From Gamarada debralockiae (taxonomy: Eukaryota > Ascomycota > Leotiomycetes > Helotiales > Hyphodiscaceae), in NCBI GenBank assembly GCA_002803225.1, contig NXFV01000473.1:45911-109910 (forward strand): a DNA stretch of 64,000 bases, written 5' to 3'. Shown one piece after another: positions 13,453 through 25,400 of this stretch. Position numbers and translations under genes: made by a program. Within the stretch, counting starts at the first letter, position 1. Every line of letters starts with the position of its first letter. The notes beneath the pieces are model-generated. The model saw only the letters and a list, made by a program, of their open reading frames with translations. It made no database searches and had not been told where the DNA came from.

Positions 13453-14979
13453 ATGACAACGCCAACTTCTTACCCCGTAATAGAAGTGTCCCATCTCCCC
13501 TCCGCCGCTTCCTTCTATGCCGCCATAACTCAACCGCTGGGCTTGCAGTACCTTTCCTCCTCAGCCTCGCCTTCACCGACTCGTTTATACTTCGGGAACA
13601 TCGACCCCACCACCAACAAACCTCAAACGATTTTTGCACTAAAACAAGCCTCCACACTCCCACAACAATCATTTATAAGGCTCTCAGCCCCGTCACCGGC
13701 TGCTGTCGAAACGTTCTATAAGAAAGCCTTGTTGGCAAATAATTCACAGAAGGATCACGAGATTGAGAAGACGAGCGAAGAGGAAACAAAAGCCAAGATT
13801 GAAGATTTGGACGGAAATATGTTAGAAGCTGTTTATTCTTCCCGTGCGGGCCGTCGCGTCCCGACCATCGAAACCGCCTCGACCGAAAAGGAAGCCCGCC
13901 GTGTTCTTGCATGGCAGGAAGAGGTCGCTCGCAGCACCGCCGCATCAGATGTTCACTCATCTGTGACCGGATCAGAGGTATACGGAGACCGGAGACCACC
14001 TCCTCCATACCGAAGAGCTGACACTTTTCCGCGTATGGAGGCCGACAGGCCGATGAGATTAGTTCGAAGAGAGACGGTCACGACAGAGCATTACCGCAAT
14101 GAGCGGGACCGAGCTGCCATCGAGGGCAGAGGTGAGGGAGGTAATGGGTTTACAGGTATGAAGCTTGTTGGTACGCTTCTCGGAGCTGCTGCTGGTGCGG
14201 CTGTTGCTTATGCTATGGTGCGATCAGAATCGCCTCCGCGAATAGCTCCCCCTCCGCGGCGAGCATCATACGGAGATCACCCATCACCATACACACATGC
14301 ACGACCTGTTGAGACGGTCAGGGCTGTGGAGAGAATCCCTACTCGAAGTTATGCTTCATCGAGAGATTCACCACCGCAGAAATACGTGGAATATAGGATT
14401 CCGCCTCCTCCAGCTCCGAGTAGAGCGCTTGCACAGGATATTGCACGTATTGAAGAACGGAGTCATGTTTCTCGTCGATCGGCGAGGGATAGCGAGCGAG
14501 GCTCGAGGGCGAGGAGTAGGAGCGAGGTTGGATCGCGCTACGATCGTCCTCTCACTATTCTACCGCCGAGAGCGGGGAGTCCAGGCGCTTCGCACGTGAG
14601 CCATCGCAGTCACAAAAGTGGCAGCCACCACTCGAAACGAGACTCGGATCGAGAGAGTTATGTCAGCGCACGAAGTCAACGTACTGAAAGCACTGTCAAG
14701 CCAGTGCAATATGTCACTGCCACTCCATCCAAAGTAACCACAACGACGATTCGAGTGGTTCCAAAGGACGAGCGCAGGAGTGAGGTCTCATACGCCAGAC
14801 ATATCCCGCTTCCAGCAAGTGAAGTCAGCGCAAGACACGTCCCGTTACCTCGAAGTGTGGTTTCTGGACGAGGATATGCAGCTTCTGTTGCGCCGAGCGA
14901 TAGCGTGAGTAGTATTGGGAGCAAGAGGGAACGAGAGCGTCTACGGGAACGGATGAGCGAGCGTTCGGAGCGTTGGTAG
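13453..14979 (+). CDS. VOC-like N-terminal domain with Arg/Ser-rich disordered tail and a membrane-type segment
   Basis: Uninterrupted frame of 508 codons with an ATG start. Residues 1 to about 135 resemble the vicinal-oxygen-chelate (glyoxalase/dioxygenase) fold: HLPSAASFYAAITQPLGLQY, a central YFGNIDP strand region, and the closing IEDLDGNMLEAVY. From about residue 140 the sequence becomes low complexity. Near residues 235-258 lies a Gly/Ala-rich hydrophobic segment (MKLVGTLLGAAAGAAVAYAM) that could be a membrane or GxxxG helix. The remainder is dominated by Arg, Ser and Pro, with many SRR, RSR and SH motifs, and ends ERERLRERMSERSERW. No enzyme activity can be assigned: the usual VOC metal ligands are not obvious. 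The protein may be anchored with a long basic disordered region. Confidence 0.8.
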   Translation: MTTPTSYPVIEVSHLPSAASFYAAITQPLGLQYLSSSASPSPTRLYFGNIDPTTNKPQTIFALKQASTLPQQSFIRLSAPSPAAVETFYKKALLANNSQKDHEIEKTSEEETKAKIEDLDGNMLEAVYSSRAGRRVPTIETASTEKEARRVLAWQEEVARSTAASDVHSSVTGSEVYGDRRPPPPYRRADTFPRMEADRPMRLVRRETVTTEHYRNERDRAAIEGRGEGGNGFTGMKLVGTLLGAAAGAAVAYAMVRSESPPRIAPPPRRASYGDHPSPYTHARPVETVRAVERIPTRSYASSRDSPPQKYVEYRIPPPPAPSRALAQDIARIEERSHVSRRSARDSERGSRARSRSEVGSRYDRPLTILPPRAGSPGASHVSHRSHKSGSHHSKRDSDRESYVSARSQRTESTVKPVQYVTATPSKVTTTTIRVVPKDERRSEVSYARHIPLPASEVSARHVPLPRSVVSGRGYAASVAPSDSVSSIGSKRERERLRERMSERSERW

Positions 14980-16190
14980 ATTGATATCGACAGAATTGAT
15001 TTTGGGAAACAGGACATAGACATTGGGAAGGATTGGATTTGAAAGTGGGGAATGCATGGAATGGGATCTGAACAGGGAAGGATGTTGGCAACGACACTTA
15101 TGATCATGATTGAGGACATGGGAGGAGTTTCTTGGATTTTATCATATTTTCTTGTATATAGATTTGGTTCCTGATATTGTAATCTTGGAATTTGGGTCTC
15201 CGTCTCAAGCGTTCGTAATACATATTACTTCTGCATTCTCACGAACCAATGCTGTCTCCTCACCCAACCAGGTACCTACCGAAAATACAAAACCGTTTCC
15301 TGACCTCGGAGGCGCTGAAGATCCAGCTTCTCAGATTCCGTATCCCACGGGCTCAGGAAAGTTTCGAAGGAGCATTTATCACGTACAGGGAATTTTAGAC
15401 TCTGAGATACAGTTTGTTCCATTCATACCTTTGGCACCCCTCCATCTTTTCCCGGGCAAGGTTCTAAGCGCTGAGGCATTTGGTGACAGTGCATTTGGGG
15501 TGGTACTGACGCCCCGCCCATTCCTGCTAATTTTGGGAAGAGGAGTAGTGACATTCCCTGCAACTATTTGCAACTGTGTAACGCAAAATTGATTGTCTCA
15601 GAAATGTGCATTATCGATTTTCAAAAATCACACTCCCATCATGAAGACACCTCGCCCAGCTATCTTCGAAATAACTTCCCCCATTCCCGCCCCCCACTTT
15701 CAGGGGTTCCTCAGCGGAATCAATGCCGGCGCTCGGGACCAGCAGCCGATCCAGACGTCATAAGGGTCCTCCCTCAGACCTAAACAACTAGCACACCAAC
15801 AGCAACTGAAGACCAAAGATCAGCAGCCTAGAACTTCCCCAAAATGTCTTTTTATTGTCACCATGCCTGCAGATCTCCTGCTTGGTGGAGCTTGCGCGCT
15901 CTTCGTCAAAGTCGTCTGGGCTCAGACAGGGGTCGAAAGATTGGACGTTGGGCTCCTTTGTTTACCTCGAAAGGGCTGCAGGGAATGGCGCTGTGAAGCG
16001 ATGTACAAGGATTTATCTAATGAAGAAGCTTCTTAGAGGGTAAGGAATTTGAGGCGCCAGATCGAGGAGAAAGGCGGAGAAACTTTGCTGATGCACGATG
16101 AACAGATCCGACGAGACCTTGCGTACACAATGCCCGTCGAAGCCTCAGCCTCCCCTTCACCGGCACGGCATTCAGCATATATCTCCAGCT
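14980..16190. other. intergenic region
   Basis: No gene is supported. A 160-codon plus-strand frame at 15110-15592 has no motif and irregular composition. It may include the 3' end of the transcript from the preceding gene. Confidence 0.45.
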
Positions 16191-17110
16191 CTGCGTCCCC
16201 CACAATTTGCCTACACCCATTCTCGTCCTCTCCCCTTACCGCACCGCCGTTTTCGCGAATCGAGCCGCAGCAAAGCTCCTCGGACAAGCTGATTCCATCC
16301 AATCTTCCAGCAGTACTATACATGGCCGGGCCCCCTCAGATCTTGGCATAAACCTGCTTTATAATAGGGTATGGGACGTGGTGCTGGATAAACCTGTTAC
16401 TGCACAGAAGGCGGCTTTGGAAGGAGAAGCTGAGGAGACGGTTCATGAGCTTGATGCTACGGTTTCGAATGCGAAGCTGAGTTATGAGTAGAGACATTCT
16501 AGGATTCTGGCGAGTACGTTAAGTGCGGATGATGGAAGCCATTATGTGCTATTCTTTGAGAGAGCGGCGCATATTGAGAAGTTCATCCCTGCATCTGGGG
16601 AGAACATCCATTTACCGGATGGAGATGAGGGTCATTCTATGACGCCGAATGGCAATATAACAAGTGATCCAATGGTTGATGGACGGAGGGATATATTTCG
16701 GATTAAGAAAGCTGTGTTTGATAGCTGTAATGTAGTGGGCTTCATCCTGTCTGTGGATGAGAAGTTCTACTTGAGAAACAAGAAGATGAGGAGGATTTTG
16801 GGATGTCATGGGAGGTGCCGAGGGATGCGACGGATTGAGCTTAAGAGCCAAACTGGATATTTAGGATGAACACTTCTCTAGGAGACTGAAACCGAATGAA
16901 TTTCCTGGTATGAGGCTGGTCAGGGCGAGATACCCTTTTACGAATTGTCGCTGTGGATTCACGCACGCCATCACGGGGGATAATATTGCGATGAGTGTGA
17001 GTGGGGAGTGTCTATATGATGATACAGGCGAGTTTATGGGCGGCATTTGCTGGTGTCATGATCTTCAAAAATATTCAGATTTTCTTGGGCGATCAACCAG
17101 TCATTTATCT
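16191..17110 (+). pseudogene. relic of a PAS-containing hybrid histidine kinase (N-terminal part)
   Basis: Translated pieces in different frames line up as the sensor half of a fungal histidine kinase. They are LPTPILVLSPYRTAVFANRA (first PAS) from about 16207, LASTLSADDGSHYVLFFERA after an in-frame TAG at 16489-16491, FILSVDEKFYLRNKKMRRIL, and, after a frameshift, EFPGMRLVRARYPFTNCRCG and SVSGECLYDDTGEFMGGICW up to about 17090. The downstream kinase (H-box, ATPase) and receiver domains are absent, because the sequence turns into a minus-strand NACHT relic. The stop, the frame changes and the truncation make this a pseudogene. The assignment to a fungal phosphorelay kinase is by recognition of its PAS spacing and motifs. 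Confidence 0.72.
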
Positions 17111-17600
17111 GCCCCGCCATGACATTGCATGGATGGTCTGAATTGATCCCGGGAACAGCTTCTTCACTGAGTCGTAAGCAAACACGAAGCACGTACTCGT
17201 ATGCTTCCTGGGTACCCCAATGATTCCGCTCAAAGTACTCCTGGACGGACAGATGGGCGAATCGACAGTAACAGTATTTCACCAGACCCTCCTGTCCATC
17301 TCCTCAGAAACCGTGAGGAAGTTGTGACAGACGTCTATGATGTAATCTAGTTCAATATCAGCCTGATCGTGGAAGGATCCAGGCGGCACGTGACAACTAG
17401 CTGCTCAGGACTCAGCCGGTGTGGGAACGCGCGGTCGGCGACTTCACGGACACTGCCTTCCCGCTGCTTGATTATCTCGTACATCTGATCATATGCGGCC
17501 TTTAGGCCCTTGGGTAGGTTACCCAGATATTTGAGGATGTCACTCTCCCGGCGCAGTTTCATTAGGCCAGTAGACGGTTTGCGGCGGGTTTGGCTGGAGA
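17090..17600 (-). pseudogene. relic of a NACHT/STAND receptor
   Basis: On the minus strand, from high to low coordinate, read LKYLGNLPKGLKAAYDQMYE, REVADRAFPHRLSPEQLVV, then in another frame IIDVCHNFLTVSEEMDR, and then YCRFAHLSVQEYFERNHWGT. This order is the region just after the NACHT core in fungal STAND receptors, ending at the conserved FAHLSVQEYFE motif. The pieces are split by frameshifts, and a stretch normally found between FPH.. and LSPEQL is missing. No P-loop or repeat domain is present nearby. It is a decayed fragment, not the same gene as the intact receptor at 22.4-27.3 kb. Confidence 0.75.
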
Positions 17601-18110
17601 TATATGACTACTGAGCGGTGGAAGGTGTTCCACGTGTTCCAGATGTTTGTGTCGGGGATTGTGGTGAGGGCTTTGAGGGGTGGGGGGGCGATGTTGATGT
17701 GGTTGTGGGTTGTGGAGATGACTGAAGGGTGGAGGCTCTCTTTTTGGTATCGCGGAGGTCGCCATGATGTCTTTAGGGGGAGGATGGCATACGGTGAACT
17801 GGTGCAGGGAGTGGCATTTAAGTAACGCAACATGACTATTGGGGTTGGGGCTGCTTACTGCTAAGAGAGATCTCACTGTCAGCTCAGCCGTGATTGGCCT
17901 CATGGAGTATAGGGGTACGGCACAGACTTCTGTGCTTACGACTCGAGGTTAGATCGCATCAAGCGAGCATGTGGTTTTGCTCTTTCTCAAGAGTTAATGA
18001 CCATTCTGTATGACAGACCCAGACCTCTTGTGCATGAGTAAAAGAACAACCGTGGATATGTACAGGCTTCTGTCTAGTTGACATTGGTAACAGATGCGCG
18101 AGCAAGTATT

Positions 18111-21100
18111 CTACTCGTCATTCGTCTGATCCTGCGGAACTGCCGTCAGCACTTCAGTGAAGACTGTCGACTCGATGATTTTGCTGAGCTCCTGAAGGCC
18201 GATCGTCCGTTGATTTTCAGAAGACTTCTTCGTATCCGAGGATTGAAGACCGCCCGCGAGAGCCAGTTGTATCTTCACCATTTGACGATCTCTTACACTC
18301 TGTTTGACGTTCAGTTAGATCATTATTTGGACATACTCATGAGCAATTGGTTCAACTTGCCTCTTCAATTGTTTTCGTCATGATATATCGAATGACGCAG
18401 ACCTTTTTGTCTTGACCTAGGCGTAAGACGCGCCCGATGGCTTGATCTTCAACTGATGGGTTCCACTGTGGTTCAAGTATATGGACCCGACTTGCAACGG
18501 ATAGATTATTAATCCTATGTTTATCAAAGTGAGCATGACAAATCAGCGATTGAGAGGATAGAAGGCCGTACCCTTGCGCACCCGTTCCTAGAGTCATCAA
18601 GAGTACCTTGACTGAAGGGGTGTGATGAAACTCTGCGAGGATCTTTTGCCGCCGATCTGGGGAAAGAGTGCCATCCACTTGACCGAAGACGATGCCATTT
18701 TCATGCAGAAGTCGGGCCATAAGATCAAGGCTTCGTTTCCAAAACGAAAAGACAATGCTGACCACGCGATTAGCAAATGAAGAAACGATCTTGATGGGAC
18801 TGGACTACCTCTTTTCTTGAGATTGGTGCTCCAATATGTCAGAGAGCACGGCTTTGAGTTTCGATGGATAAGCTGCATTAGTAGAAATACTGTTGAAGCT
18901 GTTAGAGACGCTCTCGTACCCGCTGTCCTCTTTTGGCAGTAAAATGGGCTGTCTTTCGACACTGTGCGCTGAGCTTGGATGACCTCGTAAGGAATTTCCG
19001 CCATCGTTTGAGGCGGTACCCAGTTCGATGCACACTTGGCATTTGAGACGACGACGGGGGTTAAGAAGTTGTTGGGGTAAACCATCATGCGAATCAAAAG
19101 ACAATATGTCGCAACCGCACTCCACACAGATGAGCGCCTCCCCACTTTGCTGGAGGAGGCTGTTGATTTCGTCCGGGTTAAATTGCTCGATCGCGTCCTC
19201 TTCCTTTACTCCAATACTGGCGAGACCTGTATTGCAAAAAATCCGCAGCCGCAGCAAGGCCGTCAAAATGGCCCTATTTCCATGTGTTGCTGGTCGCTCA
19301 TTGACCGCTGCATCAACGGATCGCTTGCACGACATTGCAAGTCTGTTGTAGGCTCTTCTTTCAACTTCCGACAGGTGTGGGCGTACAAAGAGGAAGATCA
19401 CCCCGAGAGATAGGGATGATATGCTTCGCCTTAGGCATATTGACCCAAGAAGCAGTTTGAGGTTCTCATAATCTGGTTTCGGCCTCTGCATGCCCTTCCC
19501 CATTCTCTTTCTTTCGGCAATATGTCTCTGAAAGGCTGACGTATCCTGTAACTGAGGGACGCGAAGAAATTGCACAAGGGATCGAAGATCATTCAAAGAA
19601 TTCTGTACAGGTGTTCCCGTCATAGACCATCGAATATTTGCCGAAAGACTTGTCACGGCCTTGAATGATTTGGTGGTCCAGTTTCGGACAGTATGGGCTG
19701 CCGAAGCATTAAATTAGCTTTGATCGAGAGCATTTCCTTAACCGACATGGTTCATACCTACCTTCGTCGAGAATGAGCCGATACCAGTGAAAGCAGTTGA
19801 GAACACCACCCCCACGACTGAAGTCCGCAGCGACTGTACCGTAAGTGGAGAAAACTACATGATACGGTAGAGGTGATGACAACGCGAGGTGTCTGTCTGG
19901 TCCATGATATATGTAGGTCTCCAAGGTCCCAGGGTCAACGTGCCTGATTTATGTAAATGGGAGAACGAGGCTTTTGCAGGGTATTAGACCTTACTTTTTG
20001 ATTTCATCAATCCAACCCTTCAATAGCACTAATTCTCATCAGTAATTGTAGATTCTCGTAGATACCAAGCATACTGACAGACTGAGGGTACAATTACAAG
20101 TGTCGACATGACGGGAATCTTGGGAGGGTTGGTCCCTTCAAGGTAGGAAAATTTTCCCGTTGCAAAATGTTCGGCGCGAGAAATGGTTGTGACAACGGTC
20201 GCAATCATGGTCAACGTTTTGCCCAGGCCCATATCATCAGCAAGAATACCTCCGAGCATATTGTCCGGGGCTTTGCTCTTCGAGCCAGTAATTTTATGTC
20301 GGAATCTTGTTCCAAAGTTAGCTAGCTGCCTTGGTATCTGTCGCCAATGAGTGATGAGAGTTAGATACGTACACTGGGCCTCCATAGGTGAGATCATCAA
20401 CATGCCACAGCATTCTCGGACTTTGATCATTAGTTGATTCCCGGCCCATCACGAAATCGACGGCTATCTTTTGATGGCTTCAAAGAAGGATTAGTCTTTC
20501 CCCAAAATCAACTTTGATCATATACTTGCCTCAGCAGGTCCGTGTTGACTCGTTCATCGACATCTGCCTCCCTGAGGTAGTCATGCTTAGGGAGGTCATT
20601 TATTACCGCTCTTAGTTCGTCCAAAACGTGATCAAGCTCCTCAGTGACAGCGTTGGATTCGATTTCTGCCTGCGACGCCTCCACAGAGATTGGAGGCAAA
20701 ACAGCCCCATTGGTGAAAGATGATCCAACCATACTCAGGTATTGCGGATTCTCATAGGCTGCATTAAACGGGATCGGACAAGGGTGCTGCAAGAACAGAC
20801 GGTACTTGGATAGATCCTTCGCGGCCGTCTCAGAAATGGAGCGGACACCGAATATTTGTATATTCATTGACCAGGCAAGCTTGGATTTGTCGACGCCCAA
20901 AGGCTGCATGACTGCATCCAATTTCTCTTTGAGATCTGCTCGAAGGACTAGTGCTTCGTATCGAACCCTCTCTTTTGAGCGGGACATAAGCTGCTGCAGA
21001 GCATGTTGTGCCTTTGTTTGCATGGTGGCGATATTGATACCCTTGAATTGTACATCACACCGATCCTGCCCGAAGATTAGGTCTAGGTATGCGAAGACGT

Positions 21101-21697
21101 CTTCATCTCTTCCGATCTCTTCGAAGGTTTTTGAGTCCTTGTTCTGAATGTTGATGATTTTGATTTCGACATCTCTCAACTGGGTCACGTTAATGACTCG
21201 TCTGAGACAGTCGGCAAGAACCGACGAAGGGACTTCAAGTACGCACCATTCCAAAACATACTTCCTCATCTTTCCGAGAGTCTGATCTCTGAGATCCGGA
21301 ACCAATTGTCAAGGAGAAAGATGGGACTTGAAGGAATTGACAGTCAGAGGTGCTTTGCAGACCTGACAAGGGCGGGAGGCCTTCTCATATCAGCCAGTGG
21401 CCCTGGATAGAGAATCTAGGGCTTACAGTTCCTCTGTGGGGCCTCAACGACTCTTTCCTCGGAACCAACAAACATTTTCTGTACCTCATCGCTCAGAATC
21501 TTAACACTCGAAGCTCTGCCGTAGGAGCTGTGCGAGGACGGCTGGGAGGCAGAAACAGATCTCGCGAATACATCATGGTGATGTCTTTTCAGGTTCAATC
21601 GATGATTTTCGCTCTGAGAGTCCTCATCCTCATCCACTTCGAGCGGCCGCTTTGGAGTTGAACGGCCAGACTTGACGGGATCAAGCACACACGACAA
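18111..21697 (-). CDS. SNF2-family (Rad5/HLTF-like) DNA-dependent ATPase
   Basis: Multi-exon helicase gene of about 950 residues. In order it shows a Lys/Arg-rich N-terminus, a region with KIIN..KTFEEIG and the HQKIAVDF-type approach, helicase motif I in NMLGGILADDMGLGKTLTMI, motif II as RLILDEG, motif III as RWSMTGTPVQNSLNDLRSLV, and the C-terminal lobe with SIVFSFWKRSLDLMA, VLLMTLGTGAQG, ILEPQWNPSVEDQAIGRVLR. Between the lobes lies a four-cysteine element (CVEC ... CQVC) where Rad5-type proteins carry a RING finger. It should be a nuclear chromatin or DNA-repair motor; the substrate is unknown. The last intron (18300-18360) has a GC donor. The first exon shown has no in-frame ATG, only TTG at 21697, so the true start probably lies in an unseen upstream exon. 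Confidence 0.88.
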
Positions 21698-22436
21698 GAT
21701 ATCTCGCCCTCGGAACTCGAGGACGAAAGAAAGCCAAACAGTTACATCATGTCACATGATCAGGCTCTGGGGTGAAAGCACTGAAAGTCAGACATCAGGA
21801 AAGCCCAAGGGGGAGGGGGGTGTGGTGTTGTGGCTGTGGTCGTGGCTGTGGCCCTGGTCCGCGACAAAAGGATTGTCTCATCTAGGGCCCCTAGTCTCCG
21901 GTGCGGTTGGTTTAGGCTGACTGAAGGGCAGGCTTGCAGTTCTTTGCAGGTTGATTCGTGACCTGCATACACCCCACGTGCCTTATCCCACCAATGAGGA
22001 TCTTGAGGGAGCTGGGAGGCCCTGTTCGAAATGCTGCATGGTCAGTAATGCTGCACGTAATGCTGCACGTCAGTATTCCTCTGAGATTAGTGGTGGAATT
22101 TCAGAGTTGAACCTCGTGAGAGTGACGCCAGTACCATTGAGGTTAGCAGATTTCACAGCCTACTAAATCGAATTGAAAAGGCTTCTTGCCCATCTGCACA
22201 TGATCTTCCGACACGTGAATACTTAGTCACCTGATTTAGCCACACAATATGTGATGAGACAGAGTAAGAAGTGATTGCCTATCGACGATTGAGTTCCAAA
22301 AAATGGCTAGCAGTGTTAACGAAGCGAAGAGTACTTGAAAATTATTGACCAGCTGTCAGATCAGGTGATCAAAAGCAAGTCACATGTTCTGAGCCAAGGA
22401 CTGATTTTCTGAGGATGAGGATGAGTCTCTTACCTC
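21698..22436. other. intergenic region between helicase and STAND receptor genes
   Basis: Contains the undetermined start region of the helicase gene and the 3' flank of the STAND receptor gene. A short tandem duplication of AATGCTGCACGT-like sequence sits near 22035-22070. No other gene is supported. Confidence 0.5.
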
Positions 22437-25400
22437 TTAAGTAATTGCCGATTTATCAAGCCCGCAAAGTTGTAAAAACTCGCCAAAGGATGGCAACAGC
22501 CTACCAGCAGCTAGTAGTGCGTCCGCATTCGTACCCAACTGGTCGCCCAACATATTCTCCTCAGCGGCTCCCTCGCCGTCCTCTTGCAGCTTCTGTAGCA
22601 CCAGCGGCCGAAGGCAGTTGAGTCCAGTCTTTGTTTTGAGATGACCCGCGAGATTATCGGCTCGGACAAAAGAAGCCTTACAGCCCCAGGTAGACCCATC
22701 ATTCAGCCGCCCAAAGCAGGTGAACTTCTTATCCCCATGTCCCTTCTCGTGACGATCGCAGTCACTTTTGCGTGTGAAGGTCTCCCCGCATATACCACAC
22801 GTGTAGGGCCTGATGTTATTGTGTGTCCGTAAATGAGAATCCAAGTTGGCTTTTCTGGTAAACCACTTATTGGGACATAAGGGGCATTGAAAAGTCGCTG
22901 GGTTCTTTGCTGTGCTTGGCGTCTGTGATTTCGGCGGGGCCGGATATTCCTTGCCATCAAACGCGTCAATTCCATGCCAGTCCAGGACATGTTTCTTCAG
23001 CTCATCTTCCGTCGGACAACCGAAAAGCTTCATCTGGCACCCATCGAAGACGCAAAGGAAGGGACGATCATGCCTGTCGACATGATTCTTCCTCTTATCG
23101 GCGGTGCTGAATCCCTGGTGATAGTAATGGCAGCTGATACGGGGGCATTTAAACCGATTGCTGCCATAGAATTGTTGAAGTTTCTGTGCTTCGGTCTCCG
23201 GAAGCGAACGAGAATGCATGTCTTCAAGTACCGATCTAATCTTGTCTGTGATTCGCCATAGATCTAGCGCTTCGTCTTGAGTTGGACCCACACAATGGGG
23301 CCCAAGCTGCTTCCTAGACCATTCGATAGCTTGGGAGATTCTATCATAAAATTCGGATGAAACCTTGGCCTTCATAGGAGATAGAGAGGCGTGGACTTTT
23401 GCGGAAATCTTTAGAGATTTTGGTGTTGATGACCAATGCAATTCGATGAATGGCTCTAGGGTCTCCAGGAGAAGGCCTAGCTTGTCTCCTGCATCAGTGG
23501 TCGGAATTCCAGCTTGCAGATGCATGGCCCAGCAAGCTGATGCGTAGTCATAGAATGCGTGGATGCCGCCTCCAAGGTCAGCTGCAATATCGTCGTTACT
23601 CCGTTCTTTGTCGACCTCGGGAAAAGCAAGATAGGCGATGCTTAACATAGACAGCGAGTAGTCCACATCACTAGGTTGGATAAATTTAGTCCGATCCAAA
23701 TACCTGTCCTTGTTAGCCCTTCATGTTTAGAGATACATTGTCTTAGACCTACTCGCGAGCAGTTTCATGGATGAGCTGAACAGTCCCATCAGATTCTAGC
23801 TCGACGAGGGATGCAAAAAGCTCTTTCGGCGAGTCTGAAAGCTTCCTATCGTGGTTAATCTGCTGTTGCTCCATATTAATGGATATGGCCCCTTGTATTT
23901 CGCGCCATCGCAATGGTCTCTTGGCCCACACAATCCACCCAAGTATTAGGCGAAGTTTATTAACATCGTCCTCACTTCTCGATTCAAGGACGCGGCCAAG
24001 AATCCGTTCGTAACTATATTATAAAGTCAATTCACCGTGCTAAGAGGCCTTCACAAAGTACGTACACGTCATCCAACTTGACTGGTAACATGGCTGGGTT
24101 GAGTTCCTCGAGTAGGGCCGCACGACTGAGTTGGCCGTCCAGATATTTTGCCAGCACTTCTGCAAAAATAAACATGCCTGCAAACGTCAGATTTATGGTC
24201 TTCGCTGCGGGTCAACTACCTACCTTGCGCCCTCGCCGAGATGATATTAGCAATATGGGTGTCATTCGAGCGTAATTTGCCGAACTTGACTTCCATTTTC
24301 TCGTGCCATACAGCAGCAAAGTCTTTGAGGTCTTCTTTGTTCTCGGTTGTGATTTTAATGGTAGGTAGATTTCCCAAAGTCTTTCGGGCAGCTCCGTCAT
24401 CCTGGCTGACGAACAAGCATCGTATTGAGTCCATGTCCGCAGGGGCTAGAGCTTCTGTGATCTTCAGAAACCGACTCGAAATCTTCATTCGTTCTGTTTG
24501 CCCACATTCGTCAAGCCCATCGATGATAAGGTAGGTTCTCTCACAACTATTGAGAGTCGTTTGCAACATTTCTTCTGCAATGTCAGTTGATGATAAAACC
24601 GTGCCGTTACTTAGGAAGGCCTTCTCATGGAAATAAGGCAAAAGGTGAGGGTTCCTGGAGAGAATCTGCGCTAGAATTGATCTTGCAACTGCCATGAACG
24701 AATTTCGCATTTCATCGTCGTGCTTGCAGTAGAAGAACGCGAGGGTGGAATTTGGAACACGTCGTGCCTCGTCCACAACTACGGATGCGAGTATGGTCTT
24801 GCCTTGAATTTCACTTAGTAAAAATGGCTTGTATATTGGATCAAATTTGATAAATTTCATACCGGCACCGGGAATTCCATTCAGCCAAAGCAAGGGCTTC
24901 GAGCAATAATCCGGGCTAAGCCAATCCTGGAACCGAGGGTCATCGAGAAGCCAGCGACCCGGATCTTTGCAAACCGATCTCGTGTTCCGATGGGTTTCTT
25001 GCTGACTTTCACAACTGAAAGGGCAGAGCCATGCCTTGACTGTGTCTCGACGAAGATTGTCTTGGTCTTTCATCTGTTTCTCAAAAGCATTGATGGCAGC
25101 TTGGCGAGAGTTTTGGATGGTCTCAAAATCTGCGATTGACGCCCCACTCTCCATCAGTGTTCTGTGACGTCTCAGATTTTCACCGATATGCTTAATGCTC
25201 GTAGCAAAATCTCTCCACGAGGCTTGGAATAACTCCTGCCAGTCTGGATGTCGTTAAATTCGACATTATTTCAGACTGTGACTTGGGATTACTTACGCCG
25301 TTGCTTGAAATGCCGGATAGCATCATTATGGAAGCCAAGGATGTCTTTGTAGAGCATTACCAAGACATCTCTCACATAAGGCTTTGACTTGAAGAGCTGT

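Noticed and set aside
13673..15119. Several minus-strand frames of 90-147 codons
   Set aside because: Antisense shadows of the 508-codon plus-strand gene, a consequence of its Arg/Ser codon bias.
18352..18765. Stop after TIEEAS as the real end of the SNF2 helicase
   Set aside because: The conserved continuation SVRDRQMVKIQLALAGG is found in frame 61 bp on, after a good GC-AG intron.
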